A stretch of DNA of 64,000 nucleotides, from assembly GCF_900141875.1 (NCBI RefSeq), contig NZ_FQZE01000020.1, positions 1 to 64,000 on the forward strand, read 5' to 3'. The notes beneath the pieces were generated by a model. It made no database searches. It worked only from the letters and a program-made list of their open reading frames with translations, and had not been told where the DNA came from. Below are positions 26,479-33,961 of this stretch, piece after piece; within the stretch, counting starts at the first letter, position 1; every line of letters starts with the position of its first letter. The position numbers and the translations under genes are program-made. The stretch is from Tangfeifania diversioriginum. Lineage in GTDB: Bacteria > Bacteroidota > Bacteroidia > Bacteroidales > Prolixibacteraceae.

Positions 26479-26507
26479 AAAAAAACCTGCCCTTTTGAGG
26501 AGCAGGT
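26479..26507 (-). terminator. Attenuator 1 terminator upstream of mntA
   Basis: On the minus strand ACCTGCTC, loop, GGGCAGGT form an 8-bp stem with one G-U pair, followed by a run of seven T. The 5' arm and loop include CTCCTCA (26496-26502), which pairs perfectly with TGAGGAG at 26551-26557 just after leader peptide 1. Confidence 0.85.
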
Positions 26508-26613
26508 CCATGTTGAAATATCTTTTAAAAAATACCAATATGGCTATAAACTCCTCACTTTAAGTAAGAAGACCCCACCACGGCAGCCATATTGTATTTA
26601 TATTTTTAATCAT
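26485..26613 (-). promoter_or_regulatory. Tryptophan attenuator 1 (leader RNA)
   Basis: The leader RNA holds three competing structures. P1 pairs ATACAATATGGCT (26585-26597, across the first Trp codon) with AGCCATATTGGTAT (26532-26545). The antiterminator pairs TGAGGAG (26551-26557) with CTCCTCA (26496-26502). The terminator is at 26479-26507. A ribosome stalled at the Trp codons leaves TGAGGAG free; one that reaches the stop at 26560 covers it and lets the terminator form. This is the classical attenuation logic. It may be a member of the Bacteroidota trp leader motif proposed from comparative genomics, which I could not check. Confidence 0.82.
26560..26613 (-). CDS. trpL: trp leader peptide 1
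   Basis: A 17-codon ORF, MIKNINTIWLPWWGLLT, with Trp at codons 9, 12 and 13. It begins about 31 bases after the estimated transcript start and is followed by the antiterminator and terminator described separately. Its first part (M-x4-N-T-x-W) resembles that of leader peptide 2 (M-x4-N-T-N-W), which suggests common descent. The gene downstream is mntA, not a trp gene, which is unusual. Confidence 0.85.
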   Translation of the reverse strand: MIKNINTIWLPWWGLLT

Positions 26614-26650
26614 TTGTATCGAATTCAGTTCAAAAGAATGAATTTTTTTT

Positions 26651-26658
26651 CAAAAATA
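26651..26658 (-). promoter_or_regulatory. Candidate trp/mntA promoter -7 box
   Basis: On the minus strand TATTTTTG matches TAnnTTTG. It lies 38 bases before leader peptide 1, an expected distance for a short leader transcript. No standard -33 box was found at 19-21 bases. Confidence 0.4.
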
Positions 26659-26745
26659 AAACAAAACAACAATTTTTTTTGCGGAACATTCATCTGTATT
26701 TATCGTAATAATGGTTGGCAATTGAACATCTAAAAATCAACCGCT

Positions 26746-27948
26746 ATGAAAAAATCGGCTAACCATCGGTATCTTTTGCTCCTCGTTGTAATTTTTTTTG
26801 AGTCTTTTATTGCATTCTCCCAAATACCAGAGCTGGCCTGGGAGAGACAAATGAAAATTAACGCATCCAATTATTTTGTTGATGCAGTTAAATTGCCGGA
26901 CGGCGGATTTGTAGTGTTGGGTGCCCGTGAAATGCCGGGTGAGCGCGGATTCGATATTTGGATACTGCGATGCAATGAAAACGGTGACACCATTCAAACA
27001 AAAATTCTGGGGAATCCGGGGAACGACATCCCGTTTAATATTGAAAAAAATAAAAATTCGGGGTATCTGATTGCAAATGTTTCATCTTCATCGGAGGCTG
27101 AATCATTCGCACAGGTGGTTGCGCTGGATGCAGGCTTTTCCGTCCGGTGGATTTTTGAAGCTGAGCAAGCTTCTGCGCTGCCCCGGACTTTTGTTACCAT
27201 TGATGATGCAGGAAATGCATGGTGGCTGAATACGTTTAATGGTCCGAATGACAAACCGGAGGTGGTTTTGAAAAAGCTGGATGAATCAGGGGAAGTTAAT
27301 GCTTCGTTTACTTTTGCAGAAGATTTCCCGGTTTCAGGTTATGCGATCAGGACATTAGATGACGGAAGCATCGCTTTTTCCTGCCAGGTAAAACCTCCCG
27401 AAGAAAAACCCACCATCCAGGTTTACCGGATAAATTCTGATGGCGATCTGCTTTGGAAATCGTTGCTGCCGTCTTCCGAAAAAACAGTTACCCCGCAGTG
27501 TATTTGCTGTTCTCCTGATAATTCGCTGCTGGTGGGAGGCTGGGCAGGATTGTGCTACAACCCGGATGCGCCGGTCGAACAACAAATTTTTGATTATGAC
27601 TATTTCCTCGGTAAGCTGGACAGCAGCGGGAAAATATTATGGACACAAAATTACAACCGCGAGGGCTCGGAACGCGGGACAGCCCTCGCCGTTTTGCCGG
27701 ACGGGAACATCATGGCAGGCGGGAAATGCGAAACCTCGTTTACCGGCTCCGTTGGTCCGTGGCTGTTGTTTGTGGATAAAAACGGTAACCTGCTAAGTGA
27801 AAAGGTGCTGAAATTTATTTCGGTAAAAGACCAGGTAGCCCGGATTATCTGCACCTCCGACGGCGGATTGCTTTTAATCGGGCCCGGAAACATCGATTCC
27901 CAAAACCGCATGACCGGCTGGATGAAGAAGATGAAGCCGGTGCTGTGA
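26746..27948 (+). CDS. Secreted beta-propeller-like protein, unknown
   Basis: A 400-residue protein with an N-terminal signal peptide ending near FIAFSQ. Repeated units of the type LPDGGFVVLGA, LDDGSIAFSC, SPDNSLLVGGWA, LPDGNIMAGGK and SDGGLLLIGPG, each with nearby D-x-N/S-G-x-x-hydrophobic-W strands, suggest a six or seven-bladed propeller of the delta-60 type. There is no obvious lipobox or T9SS C-terminal domain. The function is unknown. It is transcribed divergently from the trp leader and converges with the barrel gene at 27963. Confidence 0.75.
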   Translation: MKKSANHRYLLLLVVIFFESFIAFSQIPELAWERQMKINASNYFVDAVKLPDGGFVVLGAREMPGERGFDIWILRCNENGDTIQTKILGNPGNDIPFNIEKNKNSGYLIANVSSSSEAESFAQVVALDAGFSVRWIFEAEQASALPRTFVTIDDAGNAWWLNTFNGPNDKPEVVLKKLDESGEVNASFTFAEDFPVSGYAIRTLDDGSIAFSCQVKPPEEKPTIQVYRINSDGDLLWKSLLPSSEKTVTPQCICCSPDNSLLVGGWAGLCYNPDAPVEQQIFDYDYFLGKLDSSGKILWTQNYNREGSERGTALAVLPDGNIMAGGKCETSFTGSVGPWLLFVDKNGNLLSEKVLKFISVKDQVARIICTSDGGLLLIGPGNIDSQNRMTGWMKKMKPVL

Positions 27949-27962
27949 AATCCGGGAGTCGT

Positions 27963-28544
27963 TTAAAATCTGAATATTGGAACATTAACATCCAGCTTTA
28001 AAAGTGAGCGCCGGTGTTTAATAAACAATCCGCGGTCACCGTCTCTTAGCATAAAGTCAGTTTTATTGATGCCCTGCTGGTAGTTCAGGAAAATTTTTAT
28101 CCGGTTCAAATCGTAGCCCACGCCTAATTGTCCGTTGATTTCGAACTTTTCCTGCTCAATATTTTCATCCAGTAACCAGGCTCCCGAGAGGCCGGCTTTT
28201 ATCATCCAGTTATTGTTCAATTTCAAACCATAATTTACGGGCAGTTCCAGTGAATTTAAAGACACACCAATTAAAGACATATCATCTCTCAAAAACGTTT
28301 CGTCTATCTCCGTTTTCCTGTAATTAAAGAGCAAGCCGGTTTCAACAAACTGCCTGTTAAAAACCGGTTTCAAAAAGTAAACGCCGCCATTTGCAGAAAG
28401 GGTGTTGGTAAAATCAAACTCATTTTCCAAATCGCCCGTATTGAAATAACCGCCTCCGGCAACCAGGCCAATTTCAAATTTCTCCTGTCCGTGCAACAAT
28501 CCTGTTGCAAATAATGCCAATGTAAATAGTAGTACTCGTTTCAT
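27963..28544 (-). CDS. Outer-membrane beta-barrel protein, PorT-like fold
   Basis: A 193-residue protein with a signal peptide ending LLHGQ. The rest is alternating amphipathic strands such as IGLVAGGGYFN, TGLLFNYRKT, LPVNYGLKL, IKAGLSGAWLL and KIFLNYQQGI, ending with an aromatic (IFRF), all signs of a small outer-membrane barrel. The role is unknown. It lies downstream of the TonB receptor gene on the same strand, separated by a palindromic repeat. Confidence 0.75.
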   Translation of the reverse strand: MKRVLLFTLALFATGLLHGQEKFEIGLVAGGGYFNTGDLENEFDFTNTLSANGGVYFLKPVFNRQFVETGLLFNYRKTEIDETFLRDDMSLIGVSLNSLELPVNYGLKLNNNWMIKAGLSGAWLLDENIEQEKFEINGQLGVGYDLNRIKIFLNYQQGINKTDFMLRDGDRGLFIKHRRSLLKLDVNVPIFRF

Positions 28545-28560
28545 GTTTTTTATTTTAAAA

Positions 28561-28730
28561 TATTAGTATCAAGATTTTAGTATCAAGTATCAAGACTCAA
28601 GATTCAAGCCCCAAGTATCAAGTATCAAGACGTAAGACGTAAGAAAATGCTTATCCACAACCGTTTCCTATCGTCTTTTATCCTGTGCCTAATTATCTTG
28701 TATCTAACAATCTTGTGTCTCATAGTCTTT
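28561..28730. repeat. Simple-sequence palindromic spacer
   Basis: Left part contains several near copies of TATCAAGTATCAAGAC; the right part contains the inverted CTTGTATCTAACAATCTTG and GTGTCTCATAGTC. The whole could fold as a long imperfect hairpin between the receptor and barrel genes. No coding potential is seen. Confidence 0.6.
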
Positions 28731-28732
28731 CC

Positions 28733-31051
28733 TCAGAACGTATATTTGAAACCCACCGACGGAATTACCGGGAAGATGGAAACCTGCTTTACCTTGCCAC
28801 TGGGGTTTTTGTAATAGTACCAGGGATTCATGCGGTTATACACGTTGTAAACCGAGAACGACCAGGTGTAAGTTTTTCCATTTTGTTTTTTTCTTTTCGT
28901 GTTGTAGCCCAAATCGAGGTGGTGAAAAACGGGCATTTTCAGGTTGTTGGGATTATCGAACGATTGTTTTGCCTGCTGCCAGTCGGGTACACCGCGCGAA
29001 TTTTCGCTGCCTCCCGGCAAATACATTCCTTCGTATTCCACATCGGGCATGCTGAGGTTGTTGCCCGACTGTAAAGTAAATCCGAATGAAATAGATTTTT
29101 CTCGATATTCATTTTTAAAAAGCCGGTATTCGCCCAGCAAAGAAATATCATGCCGCCGGTCGTATTTGTGCGGAAACCAGCGACCCTGGTTCACTTCGTT
29201 GAATTGCCTTTCGGACCATGACAGCGTATAGGACAGCATTCCGGTTAATTTTCCGTGAACTTTTTTGGCCATGAACTCAGCACCGTATGCCCTGCCCCGG
29301 CCCACCGAAATGTTCTCGTTCCATTTTGTATCTTGCGAACTCAGGAATACAGCCCCTTCTTCAAAACGGATAACATCGCGCAGCCATTTGTAATAGGTTT
29401 CAAAACCAAACACATAATTTGATAATCGCTGTTCAATGCCTGTCGATACCTGCTCGCTTTCCTGCGGTTTCACCTCGTCGGTTGACGCTACCCACAAGTC
29501 GGTTGGCATGCCCAGCGACGAGTTGGTCAGCAAATGGATAAACTGGGTCATTTGCGTGTAGGACGCATTGGCGGAAAAACCGGTGTGCGACCGAAACTTT
29601 AATGCTGCCCTCGGCTCAAAATAGTTGTAGGTTTTTTCTCCTGTAATATAAGTAGCGCCCCTCATTCCCAGGTTCACATTAAATTTTCCAGTGTTCAGGT
29701 TATGTTCCGCAAAATATTCAAAATGAGTCGAATTGTTTTTTTGTTCCTCATTTAAACGAATATCCGTATCGATTCCTTTCATCTGCACAATATTGGGCGC
29801 AAACTGCATGCGCGATGCTTTGCCGCCAAATCTTATGGTATAAGATGGTGACACGTACCAGTCGAAATCTGCTTTCAGAGCTAAATCCTGCATATCGGAT
29901 GTGGCCCGGAACACCATTTCCTGTTCTCCCGAGTCTGAGCTGCCGTGGTTGTTAAGCTGGTACCGGCTGTAATAGGCCGAAATGTTTGAAAACAGTTTTT
30001 GCGAAAAAATGTGGTTCCAGCGAAACACCGAAGTAATGTTTCCCCAGCTATAACGGTATTTGCTGTTGGTGCCGTCGCGGTTATTGTTATAATATTGACT
30101 GTCGTTGCCCGAATAAAAACTTAAATAAATCCGGTTCCGGGGGTTGATTATCCAGTTTGTTTTTGCATTGAAGTCGTAAAAATAGTAGCCGTAGTTGCCA
30201 TCGCGTTCTATTGCTGTCTGGTATAAAAACATGGGAATATCGAGCAGCGTCCTTCGCAGCGAAACAATAAACGCTGCCGTATCTTTTTTCAGGGGCGCTT
30301 CGTAGGTCATTCTTGCCGAAACCGGGCTGATTGAAAAAATCCCGTGCGGTTCTTTCATGTTTCCCTCTTTCATGGAGATATCCAAAACCGAGGAGAGCCG
30401 GCCTCCGTAACGGGCCGGAATTCCCCCTTTATACATCGACACATCTTTTATGGCATCGCTGTTGAACACGGAGAAGAAACCGAAAAGGTGGTTGACATTG
30501 TAAACCGGTACGCCGTCTAACAATATCAGGTTCTGGTCGTTGCTGCCGCCACGCACGTTAAAGCCGGCGCTGTTTTCGCGGGCCGATTTTATGCCCGGCT
30601 GAAATTGCAGGGTTTTTAGTACATCGCGCTCACCGAGAATTACGGGCATCCGGTCGATTTTTTCCATGCCCGGGTTGAGAAAGCTTAACGAAGATAATTG
30701 CGAAGCGGCCTCGTCGGTCCGGTTTGCTTTCACTTCAATCTCTTCCAGTTCTATACCGGTGGCGAGCTGAAAGTTTAGGATGGTGTCGTTTTTTAAATCA
30801 ATCTGTTTCGTTTGGGTTTTATAACCAACAAACCGGCAGTTTAACCTGTAAGCGCCGGCCGGCAGTGTTAAACTGTAAAAACCGTAGCTGTTGGTTGCCA
30901 CGCCCAGGCCGGGGCCTGCAACCACTGTAGCGCCTGCTAACCGCTCCATGTCCGATTGGCTTTCTACATAACCGCTAATGGTAAATTTTTCCTGCGCGAA
31001 CACGGAAAAAGGAATAATTAGTAATAAAATCAATATATTTCTTTTCATCAC
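28733..31051 (-). CDS. TonB-dependent receptor
   Basis: A 772-residue outer-membrane receptor. A signal peptide ends near FSVFAQ. A carboxypeptidase-regulatory-like domain (about 23-110) is followed by a plug domain with GFNVRGGSNDQNLILLDGVPVY and IPARYGGRLSSVLDI, then a 22-strand barrel ending FPVIPSVGFKYTF with the C-terminal Phe. The ligand is unknown. The DUF4249 lipoprotein gene lies four bases upstream, so the pair is co-expressed and probably forms one uptake complex. A remnant of a second receptor lies at 36014-36097. Confidence 0.93.
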   Translation of the reverse strand: MMKRNILILLLIIPFSVFAQEKFTISGYVESQSDMERLAGATVVAGPGLGVATNSYGFYSLTLPAGAYRLNCRFVGYKTQTKQIDLKNDTILNFQLATGIELEEIEVKANRTDEAASQLSSLSFLNPGMEKIDRMPVILGERDVLKTLQFQPGIKSARENSAGFNVRGGSNDQNLILLDGVPVYNVNHLFGFFSVFNSDAIKDVSMYKGGIPARYGGRLSSVLDISMKEGNMKEPHGIFSISPVSARMTYEAPLKKDTAAFIVSLRRTLLDIPMFLYQTAIERDGNYGYYFYDFNAKTNWIINPRNRIYLSFYSGNDSQYYNNNRDGTNSKYRYSWGNITSVFRWNHIFSQKLFSNISAYYSRYQLNNHGSSDSGEQEMVFRATSDMQDLALKADFDWYVSPSYTIRFGGKASRMQFAPNIVQMKGIDTDIRLNEEQKNNSTHFEYFAEHNLNTGKFNVNLGMRGATYITGEKTYNYFEPRAALKFRSHTGFSANASYTQMTQFIHLLTNSSLGMPTDLWVASTDEVKPQESEQVSTGIEQRLSNYVFGFETYYKWLRDVIRFEEGAVFLSSQDTKWNENISVGRGRAYGAEFMAKKVHGKLTGMLSYTLSWSERQFNEVNQGRWFPHKYDRRHDISLLGEYRLFKNEYREKSISFGFTLQSGNNLSMPDVEYEGMYLPGGSENSRGVPDWQQAKQSFDNPNNLKMPVFHHLDLGYNTKRKKQNGKTYTWSFSVYNVYNRMNPWYYYKNPSGKVKQVSIFPVIPSVGFKYTF

Positions 31052-31055
31052 TTCG

Positions 31056-31919
31056 TTACAGTTTTATAGTGGTTATGGCACACGACCCAAAAATGCCGTA
31101 ACCGTTTTCAATGTTGGAATAGATTTGCACGGGTTCTTTAAAGGGCAAATCATACTCGCTGTTTAAGCGCACTTCTACTGACGATTTTATGTATTTGTCG
31201 TAATGCTCGTCAGCCGATACAACATTGTAAAAACTACCTGTTTTGCTGGACTTATTAAACGCAAGAATCTCCCCATCATATCCAACATCTGATATTCTAA
31301 CATAGTAATTATACCAAATACCATATTCTTCCTCAGTGTCTATTTGCCGGTTAAAATCATCGATAAAAGGGGCTTGTATCATTGATGCGGAGCCACCGGC
31401 ATAGGTAACCCCATGGAGTGTATGTTTCCAGTACAACCAGTAAGAATTGGGGCCGGGAATGTCGTGTATTTCATAATAAACATCGAGCCAGAAAAATCTT
31501 CCCTGTTCAGTGTATTCAATTGTATCTGGCTGGTGGCTAACATTCGGTTTTTGCGGCACTGTCGTCGATGCATTAAGGGTTTCAAAATCAGGGTGCATGA
31601 CGGTAATTTCATATTCACTGAGTGGTTCAGGGTAATAGTTTAGATAATAATTTCCTTCGCCAACAGGAGCTAAGGTGTCCAGTTCCGTGCCGTTTTCATA
31701 CAGTACAATTATGGCATCGTCCACCGGTTGAAATGTAGTGGTGTTTTCAATGTTTTTTGAAAGAGTTAAACGGGCAGTGATGGTGGAGTCGGGGTTTAAT
31801 ATGCAGTTCAGGCTAAGCTTGGCAGGTTTATTAAATTCGAATGTAACATCTTTTTCGCAGGAAGAAAAAAGTGTTGCTCCCAAAATTATTATCAATATGA
31901 ATAAATAGTTTCTCCTCAT
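31056..31919 (-). CDS. DUF4249 lipoprotein
   Basis: A 287-residue lipoprotein with lipobox FSSC and lipid Cys near residue 21. After CEKDVTFEFN comes an Ig-like or transthyretin-like strand series (SLNCILNPDSTITARLTLSKN, DAIIVLYENGTELD), the mark of DUF4249. These proteins are found next to TonB receptors of this type and are presumed surface partners. The gene overlaps nothing but leaves only four bases before the receptor. Confidence 0.88.
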   Translation of the reverse strand: MRRNYLFILIIILGATLFSSCEKDVTFEFNKPAKLSLNCILNPDSTITARLTLSKNIENTTTFQPVDDAIIVLYENGTELDTLAPVGEGNYYLNYYPEPLSEYEITVMHPDFETLNASTTVPQKPNVSHQPDTIEYTEQGRFFWLDVYYEIHDIPGPNSYWLYWKHTLHGVTYAGGSASMIQAPFIDDFNRQIDTEEEYGIWYNYYVRISDVGYDGEILAFNKSSKTGSFYNVVSADEHYDKYIKSSVEVRLNSEYDLPFKEPVQIYSNIENGYGIFGSCAITTIKL

Positions 31920-31932
31920 TTATTATCTTTTT

Positions 31933-31967
31933 AAAAAATTTCGGACAGGAAAACTCCTGTCCGAAAT
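31933..31967 (-). terminator. Terminator after the 31980-33118 gene
   Basis: On the minus strand ATTTCGGACAGG, a 6-base loop and CCTGTCCGAAAT are followed by five T. It separates the unknown lipoprotein gene from DUF4249 and the receptor. Confidence 0.85.
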
Positions 31968-31979
31968 CTCAAATAATTT

Positions 31980-33118
31980 TTAATAGCCTGGTACCGGATT
32001 ATAAGGAATACTCGTTCCAGGGAAACCTGAATGTTCTGTATGATCAACATTATACAATTCATCAACACCAAACCCCCTGAATGAAGTTAAAATGGAAATA
32101 CTTACATCGGGAATAGAAAGCAGCGGCGGAACATATCCCGCATCCGGCATTCTGTGTACATACCAATATAACCCAATTGTAGCATGTGGTTTTACTTCCG
32201 GGCTTACCACAGGGCTATAAGGGTTAAACTCCGATGTTGGCTCGTTCCCGACTTTTACAGCTAAATCATCAAAAATGTACGTTGTGTTATAATCTTTCCA
32301 GCCCAGCCATCCATTCTTTTGGCCTCTTTGTTTGAAATAAACATTATATCCTCTAACCCAGTCTAATTGGTTTGTTTGGTAGTTATATTCAGAATATCGA
32401 TATCTGTCAATCCTTAACTCGTTGTTGAGCCTTCTGCCGGTTATACCCTCAATTTTATGCCATTTATAAATAGAGCCTGATGGGTGATCTTCAGGAAAAT
32501 CATGTATTAAATCGTCCTCGTTGTAGGTTGATTTTAGCCTAAGTTTGGGGTAAACAAATACATCGCCTTTTTCAACATTCTCTTCTAAATTATTGAGAGC
32601 ATTAATATTTCCGTTTTTAATTACTATATGCTCGCTTTTGGTGTATTTAACCAGGCTTTCACCAATTTTTACAAGGCCCTTATTATTCAAAACCGGAATA
32701 AAATAATCGGTGGCATACGGATAATCAATGGAATAATCATCAGGATCATTCTCGTTGAATTTCAGTTTATCCTTGTATTTTTCTTTAAAGGCAAGAAATG
32801 CTTCATACGTAGGCAACTTGTCATATTCCTCAAACAGCGCATCAAATTCAGCCCGTGCCGATTTGAATCCCAACTGGTTTTCCCATGCCTCTTTTTCAGA
32901 AGCCGTCATTTTGTTGAGCAAAAGAATAGTACTATCCACTGCTTCAATGTTTTTAAAAGCCAAATACCCGTTTTCCACATACACATCGGGTTGAACCACT
33001 TCCTGTGGTTGTTCTTCTTCTTCCGTCAGTTGACGGTCGGTTAGTTCCTCTTTCTGGCATCCGCCAAAAGCTGCAATAACTGCTGCCATAACTACAAAAA
33101 ATCCAATTTTTTAATCAT
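31980..33118 (-). pseudogene. Unknown lipoprotein with frameshifted signal peptide
   Basis: The long frame (31980-33089, 369 residues) starts MAAVIAAFGGCQKEEL, which has a lipobox but no basic N-terminal part. Upstream, ATG 33118 opens ATT AAA AAA TTG GAT TTT TTG TAG. One extra base in the A6 or T6 tract would join it to the long frame and give a normal signal peptide (MIKKIGFFVVMAAV). So the gene is either broken, phase-variable, or the assembly has a one-base error. The mature part is acidic at first, with no domain I recognise. The leader resembles that of the 35731 gene. Confidence 0.7.
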
Positions 33119-33120
33119 TT

Positions 33121-33240
33121 TTGTAAAGTTTTATGGACTGGGGAGGTGGTAACTCCCCAATCCGGTTTATAAAATAAGTACTGCAACCCGGTCCGGAGAC
33201 CAAATTGGTATAAAAGGGCTGGGTTGCTTTTTGCCCTTGA
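33121..33240 (-). promoter_or_regulatory. Conserved lipoprotein leader, copy A
   Basis: This 120-base leader is closely similar to 35736-35851. Shared blocks are TTGTAAAGTTTTATGGA, CCGGTTTATAAAATAAG, CTGCAACCCGG and GGGTTGCTTTTTGCCCTTGA (plus strand). Each leader has two hairpins: GGGGAG...CTCCCC next to the start, and GCAACCCGG...CTGGGTTGC. Only the stems, not the loops, are conserved. The remaining bases to 33429 hold no gene I can see. Confidence 0.6.
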
Positions 33241-33429
33241 GTTTATCTTGTTTTTATCTGAAAGTGAATTTTGGTTCATGCTTATTTTTTATCGTTCGGG
33301 GCGCGGCCCGGGTTTATTGTCGTTTATAAATATATTCCTTTTTAAAACGAAAGGTAACCCTCAATATTGAAAAAAAGCCAGTAAAAACAGCAATTTGGAA
33401 AGGTTTTAGATTAGGTTGAACAGTGTGGT

Positions 33430-33464
33430 AAAAAGGAACCGTCTCACTTTAAAAGAACGGTTCC
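33430..33464 (-). terminator. Terminator after the 151-residue lipoprotein gene
   Basis: On the minus strand GGAACCGT, loop, ACGGTTCC and five T, 17 bases past the stop at 33482. Confidence 0.8.
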
Positions 33465-33481
33465 CTCTTCAAGTAAACTTT

Positions 33482-33937
33482 TTATTTCTCAAGCGGAACA
33501 GCACTATTGTAATCCTCTTCGGTTAAGATATAAGTGTAGGTGTAGGTAGTAAGATTATTGTCTTCACTCACCCTTTCAACGTAGTTTTCTCTGTTCAATA
33601 TATTCCTGTATGAATTCAGTTCATTTCTCCTGTGAATCAATTTCCGGGAACCATCAAAAATGATAATTACCGAGTCTGTAGATTCTCCAAAAGGATAGCG
33701 ATATAATTGGGAGCCAGTATCATCACCATACATTTGCGAGAATACATTGTTAACTGCAATATGTACTGTTGATTCAGAAACCTGGGGCAAAGAATCACCA
33801 TAATTGACATCGTACAACGTTAACGTTACTTCGTGCATCGTCTTATTTTTCACCACGTAAACTGTATTCGTGGATGTTTCTACTATACACGAAATTAAAA
33901 AAAGTAAAGGCGCAATTAATTTTAACTTGGCAAGCAT
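33482..33937 (-). CDS. Unknown lipoprotein (151 residues)
   Basis: A small lipoprotein with lipobox FLISC and Cys near residue 17. The mature part is rich in polar beta-strands (KNKTMHEVTLTLYDV, DSVIIIFDGSRKL) and ends TYTYTYILTEEDY. No family is recognised. It lies 24 bases after the HExxH gene on the same strand and is followed by a terminator, so the two form a short operon and may act together on the surface. Confidence 0.7.
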   Translation of the reverse strand: MLAKLKLIAPLLFLISCIVETSTNTVYVVKNKTMHEVTLTLYDVNYGDSLPQVSESTVHIAVNNVFSQMYGDDTGSQLYRYPFGESTDSVIIIFDGSRKLIHRRNELNSYRNILNRENYVERVSEDNNLTTYTYTYILTEEDYNSAVPLEK

Positions 33938-33961
33938 ATACTTAAATTTTAGTTTAAAAAA

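Noticed and set aside
26555-26590. Minus-strand ORF MAAVVGSSYLK inside leader 1
   Set aside because: It overlaps the Trp-rich leader in another frame. The longer ORF with three Trp codons and proper spacing explains the structure better.
33171-33240. Hairpin with T5 as a plus-strand terminator
   Set aside because: No plus-strand gene precedes it, and the same hairpin recurs at the same place before another minus-strand gene, so a leader role is more likely.
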